Positions 38,032 to 45,996 of a stretch of 64,000 nt of DNA are shown here, one piece after another. The position numbers and the translations under genes are program-made. The stretch's first letter is position 1; each line of letters opens with the position of its first letter. The notes beneath the pieces are model-generated. The model worked only from the letters and a program-made list of their open reading frames with translations, ran no database searches and had not been told where the DNA came from. Source of the DNA: Agrobacterium larrymoorei (lineage in GTDB: Bacteria; Pseudomonadota; Alphaproteobacteria; Rhizobiales; Rhizobiaceae); NCBI RefSeq assembly GCF_013322225.1, contig NZ_JAAMFB010000023.1, positions 56,725 to 120,724 of the forward strand, in the 5' to 3' direction.

Positions 38032-38874
38032 TCACAGCGGAGTAACGTCATCGCCATTCCGAACGCTGTTCTTCACATTGACACTGGAAATGTTTGAAGA
38101 CAGTTGCACGTTAGCAATTGAACTGTCTGTCCTGAAGAGAACGTTTCCGTTTGCGAAGCTTCCGCCATCAATGCTCACATCGGCATCGATTTCCTTGCCG
38201 CCATTCGTGCGGATGAGCGTTTGGAAACCATCCGCCGTGAAGTTTGAAACATGAAATTTCGTGTCGGCATTCAGCTGGAAGACCTTGTCGGAGGCGCCGC
38301 GCGCCGAGCCGCCCTCAATGAACACGTCACCAGGAGATTTCACCGTCAGCGCGTCTTCGCCAACATCCTGCCAGTTGACGTTCTGCAGGGTCGCGCCATT
38401 GTAGACATGAATACCGTCAGCGCCATTCTCACCGAGATCGACGTTCTTGAGCGTCGCTCCGTTTTTCAGAATGAAAATCGGCTGCTGCGATTCTGATTGC
38501 CCTCCGTCTCCCAATGCCGAAGAAGCGGTAAATGTTGCACCTTTACCGTCGAACACGCCGCCATCGACTATGATCGACTTGTTCACCACATTGATCGAAC
38601 CACGCCCGGAAAGATCAGGTGTTGTGTTTGCATCTCCAGCTCTCGTTTCGGGGAGACGGGAAAGGTTCGGGGATGGACCTTCCTGCTCAGGATCGAACTT
38701 CTTGATCTGAGACGGACCATTCTCAAAAGGCGACTCGCGGCGTGGGACATCGTTGCCAGAAAAAAGCTCTATCAGCTTTTCGAAATTTTTCTTGATGTCC
38801 GAAAGAGACTTTGAGAAGTCCAAGTCTTCCGACCCGATACGGTTGAAGCAATCATTGTTATCGATACGGTTCAT
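38032..38874 (-). CDS. HrpW-type protein: N-terminal region plus PL3 pectate lyase domain
   Basis: The 280-residue protein has no Sec signal. Residues 1-90 are hydrophilic with an amphipathic helix at about 22-39 (LSDIKKNFEKLIELFS) and the motif RRESPFENGP at 45-54. Residues 95-280 form a polysaccharide lyase family 3 beta-helix: PIFILKNGATLKNVDLGENG, ADGIHVYNG (calcium-site Asp) and EDALTVK, then ARGASDKVFQLN with a catalytic-type Lys. Harpin-pectate lyase proteins of plant pathogens (HrpW) have this layout and leave by type III secretion to act on plant cell walls. It is the first gene of the cluster. Enzyme activity is not assured, as several HrpW proteins only bind pectin. Confidence 0.78.
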   Translation of the reverse strand: MNRIDNNDCFNRIGSEDLDFSKSLSDIKKNFEKLIELFSGNDVPRRESPFENGPSQIKKFDPEQEGPSPNLSRLPETRAGDANTTPDLSGRGSINVVNKSIIVDGGVFDGKGATFTASSALGDGGQSESQQPIFILKNGATLKNVDLGENGADGIHVYNGATLQNVNWQDVGEDALTVKSPGDVFIEGGSARGASDKVFQLNADTKFHVSNFTADGFQTLIRTNGGKEIDADVSIDGGSFANGNVLFRTDSSIANVQLSSNISSVNVKNSVRNGDDVTPL

Positions 38875-39279
38875 TCACGCATCTCCGCATTTCCAATCCC
38901 GCGATTACAGTCGGTTTTCCGACAGCACTGACGCAGCCCAAACCCACAACTCTTCAACCAAATGATGTAGATATTTTCTGATTTTACAATGGAAAATTAT
39001 CAATTGCTTTACCATTACTTATAAATTAAGTAATATATTCGAATTTATTACTTTAGCCCGCATTTAAAGAATCTCTAGTTTGTGTCCGCTGTATATGTTT
39101 TTAAATATTTTTTAGCCGTCACTAAAAGTTTGGTCACGACAATTTTCATACTTGATACATTAGACCCAATCGATGGAGATCAACGTCACATATCCTTCAA
39201 TCGAAAATTTTACATCCGTACAGAGACATGATGCTTGATTTTAAAAACGAACGTTCGTATTTAAATCGCGGAAGTTTGG
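38875..39279. other. AT-rich divergent spacer
   Basis: About 400 bases separate the pectate-lyase-like gene (leftward) from the tetR gene (rightward). The segment 38960-39130 is strongly AT-rich with ATTTAT/TTAAAT runs, like silenced horizontally acquired DNA. No gene is seen. The tetR operator lies at its right end. I could not find a convincing match to the rhizobial tts box. Confidence 0.5.
39241..39264. promoter_or_regulatory. Probable TetR operator
   Basis: TTAAAAACGAAC pairs with GTTCGTATTTAA as a 24-base inverted repeat with a single mismatched pair; the central ACGAACGTTCGT is a perfect palindrome. It ends 15 bases before the tetR start, so binding would block that gene and the efflux operon behind it. 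Confidence 0.7.
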
Positions 39280-39846
39280 ATGGAGCGCATGGCGAGAACA
39301 AGAAAAATCAGCCCGGATGACATACTCGACGCGGCGGAGCGTGTTGTGCTGAAGCTAGGCGCTGCCGGTTTTTCCATCGATGCCGTTGCGCAAGAAGCCG
39401 GCGTCAGCAAATCGCGCGTCGTGTACGATCACAAATCGAAGAGCGCTCTCTTGGAAGCATTGATCGAACGGCGCCTGAATGTAGATGCAGAGCGAATCCG
39501 CGTTTCTGTCGGACAAAACTCCGACGCACCGCATCCGGAGCTTTTCGGACGCATCGCAGTGGCTGAAAAAGCGCCTGACGATACCGATAAAGCCGTATGC
39601 CTGGCGATCAGTGCGGCAATGTCCTCTGAAGAAAAAATCCACGACAGGATGCGCCAATGGACCAGTGATGATGTGAAGGACATGAATAGCGGAGCAAGAC
39701 CGAAGGCCGCTTTACTTGCTTACCTCGCCCTTACTGGCTTCTACTGTACTGAGCTATTTAATTTTCACGAGTGGGAACCCAAGCAACGCTTGGAAATTCT
39801 CGATGGAATTCGTGAAATCTATACTTCTCTCCCGGATGAAAAATGA
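39280..39846 (+). CDS. TetR-family repressor of efflux operon
   Basis: The 188-residue protein has an N-terminal TetR helix-turn-helix (DDILDAAERVVLKLGAAGFS, then VAQEAGVSKSRVVYDHKSK) and an all-helical ligand domain. The HTH has VVYDHKSK where most have LYYHFKSK. ATG39280 and ATG39289 are alternatives. It lies 32 bases upstream of the membrane-fusion gene on the same strand, with a palindromic operator at its own promoter, so it most likely represses itself and the pump until an inducer binds. The arrangement recalls the isoflavonoid-inducible ifeAB/ifeR system of Agrobacterium, but identity is unproven. Confidence 0.85.
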   Translation: MERMARTRKISPDDILDAAERVVLKLGAAGFSIDAVAQEAGVSKSRVVYDHKSKSALLEALIERRLNVDAERIRVSVGQNSDAPHPELFGRIAVAEKAPDDTDKAVCLAISAAMSSEEKIHDRMRQWTSDDVKDMNSGARPKAALLAYLALTGFYCTELFNFHEWEPKQRLEILDGIREIYTSLPDEK

Positions 39847-39878
39847 TGATCGCGTTGCGATTTTATGAGGATTTGATA

Positions 39879-41060
39879 ATGCACAGCAGAAAATCTCTGC
39901 CCCTTTTGACGAAGCTGCTGGCCGCTGGCGTCCTGATGGCAGGCACGAATACAGCCGTTGCGCAACAGGGCGCGCAGATGCCACCACCAGCCGTAGGCGT
40001 CGTCGAACTGCAGGCCCATGCCGTCCCGGTGGTCAATGAGCTGCCCGGCCGTATCGCGGCCACGCGCATTTCGGAGGTACGCCCCCGCGTTTCCGGCATC
40101 TTGCAGGAGCGTGTGTTCGAACAGGGGACGCTGGTAAAAAAGGATGACGTTCTATATCGCATTGACCCGCGACTGTTCAAAGTCCGCGTTGAAAGTGCTG
40201 AGGCCTCTTTGCAGCGCGCGCAGGCGACGCAGCAGAATGCACGCCAGCAATTCGAGCGACAGAAAAACTTGCGTGAACGCAATGTCGCCAGCGGTATCGA
40301 TTTCGACACCGCTTCCGTCAACCTCGCGCAGGCGGACGCCGATGTCGCCTTGCAGGAAGCAGCGGTCGAAGAAGCTCGCATCAATCTTGAATATACCGAA
40401 GTCCGAGCGCCCATTACCGGCATCATTGGCGCAGCGCTTGTGACAGAAGGTGCGCTCGTGACGGCGGACGGCACGCAGAATCTGGCGCTGATACAGCAGA
40501 TCGATCCGATCTATGCCGATTTCACCCAGTCTGCACAGGAAATGATGTCGCTGCGCCGCGCGGTTGCCGATGGCAAGCTGGCAAGCCCTGCGCCGGACCA
40601 GGCAAGCGTCCGCCTGGTGTTCGATGACGGCACCGTTTACGCTGAAGCTGGCCGCCTGCTGTTTGCCAGCGCCAGCGTGGATTCCACCACCGGGCAGGTA
40701 ACCCTGCGCGCAGAGTTTCCTAACGCCGACCGCGATTTGCTACCCGGCATGTATGTCCGCGTGCGGGTGGAGCAGGCCGTGCGTGAGAATGCCATTACCG
40801 TTCCCCAGCGTTCGATCATTCGTACTGCCGATGGCAAGCCGCAGGTCTATGTCGTTAAGGACGATAGCACTGCCGAAGCACGCCCCGTCGTACTCGGGCA
40901 GGCTCTCGACAGTGAGTGGGTCGTCGAGACCGGCCTTGCGGCTGGGGAAAAAGTCATCGTGGACGGCGTGCAGAAGGCTAAGCCCGGTGGCAAGGTCGCT
41001 CCTGAGCCGTGGAAGCCAGAAGCCACGGCTCCGGCGGCCGCAGAAACGCCAAAGCAGTAA
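39879..41060 (+). CDS. RND efflux periplasmic adaptor (membrane fusion protein)
   Basis: ATG39879 has GAGG eight bases upstream, giving 393 residues; a longer frame from 39843 lacks support. The signal peptide ends near NTAVAQ, with no lipobox cysteine, so unlike AcrA it is probably not lipid-anchored. Domains in order: barrel-sandwich half (VRPRVSGILQERVFEQGTLV), alpha-hairpin (about 100-170), second lipoyl half (APITGIIGAALVTEGALV) and beta-barrel (VRLVFDDGTVY). It bridges the RND pump and an outer-membrane TolC-type channel. The RND gene begins nine bases after its stop. Confidence 0.92.
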   Translation: MHSRKSLPLLTKLLAAGVLMAGTNTAVAQQGAQMPPPAVGVVELQAHAVPVVNELPGRIAATRISEVRPRVSGILQERVFEQGTLVKKDDVLYRIDPRLFKVRVESAEASLQRAQATQQNARQQFERQKNLRERNVASGIDFDTASVNLAQADADVALQEAAVEEARINLEYTEVRAPITGIIGAALVTEGALVTADGTQNLALIQQIDPIYADFTQSAQEMMSLRRAVADGKLASPAPDQASVRLVFDDGTVYAEAGRLLFASASVDSTTGQVTLRAEFPNADRDLLPGMYVRVRVEQAVRENAITVPQRSIIRTADGKPQVYVVKDDSTAEARPVVLGQALDSEWVVETGLAAGEKVIVDGVQKAKPGGKVAPEPWKPEATAPAAAETPKQ

Positions 41061-41069
41061 GGTTATCCC

Positions 41070-44000
41070 ATGGCACAATTATTCATCAAGCGGCCCATCC
41101 TCGCCTGGGTTTTCGCGCTGTTCATCTGCATTGCAGGCGTTCTGGCAATCCCGTTCCTGCCGATTGCGCAGTACCCCAAGGTCGCGCCGCCGCAGCTGAC
41201 GATTTCCACCACATACCCCGGCGCATCGCCTCAGGACATTTATCAGGGCGTTACCCGTCTCATAGAAGATGAGTTGAACGGCGTCGAAGGACTAATGTAT
41301 TTCGAGTCGACGTCGGATACCTCCGGCCAAGTCTCGATCAACGCCACTTTCACACCCGGCATCAATATCAACCAGGCCTCCGTGGATGTGCAGAATGCCA
41401 TCCGCCGTGTGGAAGCCCGCCTTCCCTCTGCCGTCGCGGCACAGGGCGTAACCGTTGAGGAAGCCTCTTCCGGCTTCCTATTGTTTGTTGCGTTGTCGTC
41501 TACCGATGGACGCATGGACGACGTCGCGTTGGGTGACTATCTGAACCGCAACGTTCTCGGCGAGCTTCGTCGCGTCGAAGGCGTGGGCCGTGCGCAGATG
41601 TTTGCCGCCGCGCGTGCCATGCGCGTCTGGATCGATCCGGACAAGCTGGTCGGCCTCAACCTTACCGCAGCGGATATCAACAGCGCGATCACCGCTCAGA
41701 ATGCGCAGGTTGCCGCCGGCCAGATTGGTGCAGCACCTAACCCCGTCTCCCAGGATCTAACAGCAACAGTTCTGGTCAAGGGCCAACTGACGGACCCTGC
41801 AGAGTTTGGCAACATCGTGCTGCGCGCCAACGCAGATGGTAGTAGCGTTCGACTGAAGGATGTTGCCCGTCTCGAACTCGGCGCGGAAACCTATAACGTC
41901 TCCACTCGCCTGAACGGCCAGCCGACAGCCGGCGTCGGCATCCAGTTGTCTTCGACGGGTAATGCTGTTGCGACCTCGAAGGCCATCCAGCTCAAGATGG
42001 AAGAGCTTTCGCGTTACTTCCCTGAAGGGGTCGAATACGCCATACCATACGATACAAGTCCGTTCGTGTCGGCCTCGATCGAAAAAGTGGTCATGACGCT
42101 GATCGAAGCCGTCATCCTCGTTTTCGTGGTTATGTTCGTCTTCCTCCAGAACTTCCGCTACACAGTCATTCCGACACTCGTTGTTCCCGTCGCATTGCTG
42201 GGCACGTGTGCCGTGATGTATGCCACCGGCTTCTCGATCAACGTTTTGACCATGTTCGCCATGGTGCTCGCCATCGGTATTCTGGTGGATGACGCCATCG
42301 TGGTGGTCGAAAACGTCGAACGCATCATGGCGGAAGAAGGTCTTTCGCCAAAAGCGGCAACACAAAAAGCAATGGGGCAGATTACAGGCGCCATTCTGGG
42401 CATCACTCTGGTTCTCGCCAGCGTGTTCATTCCCATGGCGTTCTTCCCCGGCTCGACAGGCATCATCTATCGTCAGTTCAGTTTGACCATGGTTGTTTCC
42501 ATCCTGTTTTCGGCCTTCCTCGCCCTTTCTCTGACGCCTGCGCTCTGCGCGACGTTCCTGAAGCCCATCAAGAAGGGGCATCACGAAAAGAAAGGCATCG
42601 GCGGCTGGTTTAACCGCAAATTCGACAGCCTGACCCACGGCTATACGAAAACGACGACGGGAGCTGCGCGCCGCGCAGGCCGAATGATGGTCGTCTATCT
42701 GGCACTCATTGCCGGTCTTGGATATCTTTTCGTCAGCCTTCCGAGCGCGTTCGTTCCCGATGAAGACCAAGGCTACCTGATCGTTGATATTCAGGGACCA
42801 CCAGAGGCAAGCGCCAATCGCACCCTGGAATCGATCAAACAGATCGAGCGAATCTTCAAATCGGATTCCGCAGTCAAGGACGTCTTTGCGATCCAGGGCT
42901 TCAGCTTCTCCGGCAACGGTGCGAACGCAGGACTTGCCTTCGTCATCCTGAAAGACTGGAGCGAGCGTGGAGAGGGCAGTTCGGCGCAGGACGTCGCAAA
43001 CCGCGCCAATATGCAGATGTTTGGCCTGAAGGATGCGTCGACCTTCGCTCTGTCGCCACCACCTATCGAAGGCTTCGGCACGTCTGGCGGCTTCTCGTTC
43101 CGTCTTCAGGATCGTAATGGCATCGGGCAGGCAGCGTTGTCCGCCGCCGCTGCCGAATTGATGCAGAAGGCAAGCCAGAGCCCGCTTCTCGCAGGCATGC
43201 GTATTGAAGGCCTGCCGGATGCCGCACAAGTTCTGCTGGTCATCGATCGTGAAAAGGCGAATACCTTCGGTGTGACTTTCGGCGACATCAACAATACCAT
43301 TACCGCTAACCTTGGTTCGTCTTACATCAATGACTTCCCCAACTCGGGCCGTATGCAGCGTGTGGTCGTTCAGGCGCAGGATCGGGATCGTCTCCAAGTC
43401 GAAGATATTCTCAAGCTGAACGTCCGAAACGCCAATGGCGGCATGGTGCCGTTGAGCTCATTTGCGATTGCCCAGTGGCAGAAGGGCTCGCCGCAGGTCG
43501 TGGGTTACAACGGTTATCCGACCGTCCGTATCGCGGGTTCTCCAACACCTGGCAATTCCACGGGCGTCGCCATTGCCGAGATCGAGCGGATCGCTTCCGA
43601 ACTTCCCAATGGCATCGGTTATGAGTGGACAGGACAGGCACTTGAAGAAATCAAGTCCGGCTCACAGGCACCATTCCTGTTCGGCCTCAGTATCCTTTTC
43701 GTCTTCCTGCTTCTTGCCGGTCTGTACGAAAGCTGGTCGATCCCGATTGCGGTGATGCTCGTCGTTCCGCTCGGCATCATCGGTTCTGTACTGGCGGTCA
43801 TCCTGCGGGACATGCCGAACGATATCTACTTCAAGGTGGGATTGATCGCCATCATCGGCCTTTCCGCCAAGAACGCGATCCTGATCGTGGAATTTGCGAA
43901 GGATTACTATGCCGAAGGCAGATCCTTGCTGGATTCCGCCGTAGAAGCCGCCCGCGTGCGCTTCCGCCCGATCATCATGACATCGCTCGCCTTCACGCTC

Positions 44001-44225
44001 GGCGTTGTGCCGCTGGCGATTGCGACCGGGCCTAGCGCAGCAAGCCAGAACGCGCTTGGTACCGGCGTTCTTGGCGGCATGATCTCGGCAACGATTCTCG
44101 CTATCTTCTTCGTTCCGGCATTCTTCGTGTTCGTGCTGAAACTGATGCGTACGAAGCGGCCAGAAGCGCACCATGACGAGACGCCGACGACGCCGGAAAC
44201 ACCGCCTCCAGCGCCGTCCAACTAA
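41070..44225 (+). CDS. RND multidrug efflux pump (HAE1 family, AcrB-like)
   Basis: The 1051-residue product has the RND pattern of 12 membrane helices and two large periplasmic loops. Proton-relay residues are visible: the Asp-Asp pair in GILVDDAIVVVEN (helix 4) and Lys in SAKNAILIVEFAKD (helix 10). Other family blocks are FIKRPILAWVFAL at the start and TTYPGASPQDI. It exports hydrophobic compounds using the proton gradient, together with the adaptor upstream. No outer-membrane channel gene follows, so a TolC encoded elsewhere must be used. The operon ends at a terminator. Confidence 0.95.
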   Translation: MAQLFIKRPILAWVFALFICIAGVLAIPFLPIAQYPKVAPPQLTISTTYPGASPQDIYQGVTRLIEDELNGVEGLMYFESTSDTSGQVSINATFTPGININQASVDVQNAIRRVEARLPSAVAAQGVTVEEASSGFLLFVALSSTDGRMDDVALGDYLNRNVLGELRRVEGVGRAQMFAAARAMRVWIDPDKLVGLNLTAADINSAITAQNAQVAAGQIGAAPNPVSQDLTATVLVKGQLTDPAEFGNIVLRANADGSSVRLKDVARLELGAETYNVSTRLNGQPTAGVGIQLSSTGNAVATSKAIQLKMEELSRYFPEGVEYAIPYDTSPFVSASIEKVVMTLIEAVILVFVVMFVFLQNFRYTVIPTLVVPVALLGTCAVMYATGFSINVLTMFAMVLAIGILVDDAIVVVENVERIMAEEGLSPKAATQKAMGQITGAILGITLVLASVFIPMAFFPGSTGIIYRQFSLTMVVSILFSAFLALSLTPALCATFLKPIKKGHHEKKGIGGWFNRKFDSLTHGYTKTTTGAARRAGRMMVVYLALIAGLGYLFVSLPSAFVPDEDQGYLIVDIQGPPEASANRTLESIKQIERIFKSDSAVKDVFAIQGFSFSGNGANAGLAFVILKDWSERGEGSSAQDVANRANMQMFGLKDASTFALSPPPIEGFGTSGGFSFRLQDRNGIGQAALSAAAAELMQKASQSPLLAGMRIEGLPDAAQVLLVIDREKANTFGVTFGDINNTITANLGSSYINDFPNSGRMQRVVVQAQDRDRLQVEDILKLNVRNANGGMVPLSSFAIAQWQKGSPQVVGYNGYPTVRIAGSPTPGNSTGVAIAEIERIASELPNGIGYEWTGQALEEIKSGSQAPFLFGLSILFVFLLLAGLYESWSIPIAVMLVVPLGIIGSVLAVILRDMPNDIYFKVGLIAIIGLSAKNAILIVEFAKDYYAEGRSLLDSAVEAARVRFRPIIMTSLAFTLGVVPLAIATGPSAASQNALGTGVLGGMISATILAIFFVPAFFVFVLKLMRTKRPEAHHDETPTTPETPPPAPSN

Positions 44226-44246
44226 AATATCATCAGGAAAATAATG

Positions 44247-44280
44247 AACGCCGCGAACATGTTTTGCGGCGTTTTTCTTT
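44247..44280 (+). terminator. Terminator of efflux operon
   Basis: AACGCCGC (44247-44254) pairs with GCGGCGTT (44266-44273), followed by TTTCTTT. Confidence 0.85.
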
Positions 44281-44407
44281 ACGGATTGCGCCGTCGATAA
44301 ACCATTGTTCTATTCGCGCCAAGTTTATGGTTATTCTGGTTTTTTGACGTTATCGCGTTGCAATATTTTACCTTGATTCATGCGCCGTTCGTGACTTATT
44401 GTAGCTC

Positions 44408-44552
44408 TTGTTCTCAGGGCGGGGTGCAATTCCCCACCGGCGGTATCAGGATTTATCCCGGAGCCCGCGAGCGCTTCTGGCTAAACCGGAAGGTCAGCAG
44501 ATCCGGTGAGATGCCGGAGCCGACGGTATAGTCCGGATGGAAGAGAGCAAGG
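44408..44552 (+). ncRNA. FMN riboswitch (RFN element) upstream of ribB
   Basis: The conserved RFN blocks are readable in order: TTCTCAGGGCGGGGTGCAA, TTCCCCACCGGCGGTA, AGCCCGCGAGCGC, GTCAGCAGATCCGGTGAGA, TGCCGGAGCCGACGGTATA and GTCCGGATGGAAGAGAGCAA. The remaining 110 bases to the ribB start include an inverted repeat (TTCTGCGTTTTCTAAAAACGC) that may form the expression platform. Binding of FMN should reduce ribB expression. Confidence 0.95.
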
Positions 44553-44662
44553 TGGTAAAATCCGCACCCAGCGGAAATGCTGCGTTGTTCGCCCAAGGGA
44601 AGTTCTGCGTTTTCTAAAAACGCAAAAGTGCTGGAAACGGCATAACCCTTGAAAGGCAAGAC

Positions 44663-45298
44663 ATGACGATTTCGAAAATTGAAGATGCGATTGCAGCTAT
44701 CTCCCGCGGTGAAATGGTCATCGTGGTGGATGACGAAGATCGCGAGAATGAAGGCGATATCATCGCCGCCTCCGAAACCATCACCCCCGGCCAGATAGCC
44801 TTCATGATGAACCATGCCCGAGGCCTTATCTGTGTTGCCATGGAAGGCGAGCGGCTGGATGAGCTGGAACTACCTCTCATGGTCCCTCGCAATACCGAAT
44901 TTCACAAGACCGCGTTCACGGTTTCCGTGGACTATATTCCTGGCACAACAACCGGCATTTCCGCTCATGACCGCGCAAAAACAGTGCAGGCCTTGGTGAC
45001 GAAGGGCACGAAACCGGATGATTTCGCCCGCCCGGGCCACATCTTCCCACTACGTGCCAACCCGAATGGCGTCTTGGGCCGCACAGGCCACACAGAGGCC
45101 GCCGTAGATCTCTGCCGCCTGGCAGGTAAATCCCCCTCGGGCACCATTTGCGAAGTGGCGAACGACGATGGCACCATGGCGCGGCTCCCCGATCTGGAAA
45201 TCTTCGCAGAGGGTCATGGCCTGTTGCTTGTAACGATCAAGGACTTGGTAGATTACATCAAGGCGACTGAAACTGAAGAACGCAGGCAGGTCGCGTAA
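44663..45298 (+). CDS. ribB: 3,4-dihydroxy-2-butanone 4-phosphate synthase
   Basis: The 211-residue stand-alone enzyme has the acid cluster VVDDEDRENEGDIIAAS, HTEAAVDLCRLAG and the Thr/Arg/His-rich catalytic region (GHIFPLRANPNGVLGRTGHTE). It converts ribulose 5-phosphate to the four-carbon precursor of riboflavin and formate. An FMN riboswitch precedes it and a terminator follows, so it is an independently controlled housekeeping gene. It contrasts with the degenerate RibB-like region of the protein at 6885-7991. Confidence 0.95.
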   Translation: MTISKIEDAIAAISRGEMVIVVDDEDRENEGDIIAASETITPGQIAFMMNHARGLICVAMEGERLDELELPLMVPRNTEFHKTAFTVSVDYIPGTTTGISAHDRAKTVQALVTKGTKPDDFARPGHIFPLRANPNGVLGRTGHTEAAVDLCRLAGKSPSGTICEVANDDGTMARLPDLEIFAEGHGLLLVTIKDLVDYIKATETEERRQVA

Positions 45299-45317
45299 TC
45301 CACACGTCCTGAAACCC

Positions 45318-45346
45318 AAATGCGCCTCACGGCGCGTTTGTTTTAT
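45318..45346 (+). terminator. ribB terminator
   Basis: AAATGCGCC (45318-45326) pairs with GGCGCGTTT (45331-45339, one G-T pair), loop TCAC, followed by GTTTTAT. Confidence 0.7.
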
Positions 45347-45403
45347 GCGGGCCGGACACAACAGAAGGTCCGGCTCTTGCAGCCTGTTTCATCAGCTTAC
45401 CAC

Positions 45404-45970
45404 TTATACCGCCGACTGGCTTTCCAGCGTCCCCCTCACACAGGTCGCAACTTTCTCCAGAAGGGCATCACTAATGCCCATATCCTGCAAATGCTGAACG
45501 GTGTTGAAGACATAATCTACATTTCTGCCCGCGGAACCGACGGCGCTGCAAATAATTCGCGCTGATTCGTCCACCGTCAGGCCGCTGGCATATTGAACAT
45601 GCATGGGGTCGGCCACATAGGTAACGGCATTCGCCCGCCTGCCATCCAGAAGGCTGACGGTTACGATGCGTTCCTTGTAGACATTGGATATGAGTTCACG
45701 CTCACGTAAATAACTCATGACCTGATTGTGGTTTTCGGCGGCTACGCGAAACGCCACACCATGGCATGAACCGCCCCGTTCCAACCCGAGCACCAATCCC
45801 GGATTTTCATCGGTCCCCCGATAATGGTTGGAACTGATGCAGAGCGCCCTGCGATATCCATGCAGCCGTGCCCGCTGCCGCTCCTCAAAGGGGAAACCCG
45901 GATTCCACATCAACGAACCGTAGCCAAAGACCCAAAAATCGTCCATATCGCAAGCCAAATCAAAAATCAT
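45404..45970 (-). CDS. chaC: Glutathione-specific gamma-glutamylcyclotransferase (ChaC family)
   Basis: The product of about 188 residues has the substrate-binding loop FWVFGYGSLMWNPGF and the catalytic glutamate region (YLRERELISNVYKERIV), both typical of ChaC. It cleaves glutathione to 5-oxoproline and Cys-Gly. The start is uncertain: ATG45970 is used, ATG45985 and ATG45946 are in frame. It is divergent from the DUF2125 gene, with 26 bases between the two starts, so their promoters overlap the opposite coding starts. Confidence 0.88.
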   Translation of the reverse strand: MIFDLACDMDDFWVFGYGSLMWNPGFPFEERQRARLHGYRRALCISSNHYRGTDENPGLVLGLERGGSCHGVAFRVAAENHNQVMSYLRERELISNVYKERIVTVSLLDGRRANAVTYVADPMHVQYASGLTVDESARIICSAVGSAGRNVDYVFNTVQHLQDMGISDALLEKVATCVRGTLESQSAV

Positions 45971-45996
45971 TCCTTGTCCCACCATTGGAGATCATC

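Noticed and set aside
41757..43397. 546-codon open frame on the minus strand inside the RND pump gene
   Set aside because: Its Asp/Glu/His/Arg-rich composition is the mirror of a GC-rich membrane-protein gene. The plus-strand RND frame has unmistakable family motifs throughout.
44453..44815. Minus-strand frame across the FMN riboswitch and ribB start
   Set aside because: It is antisense to a well-conserved RFN element and to ribB.
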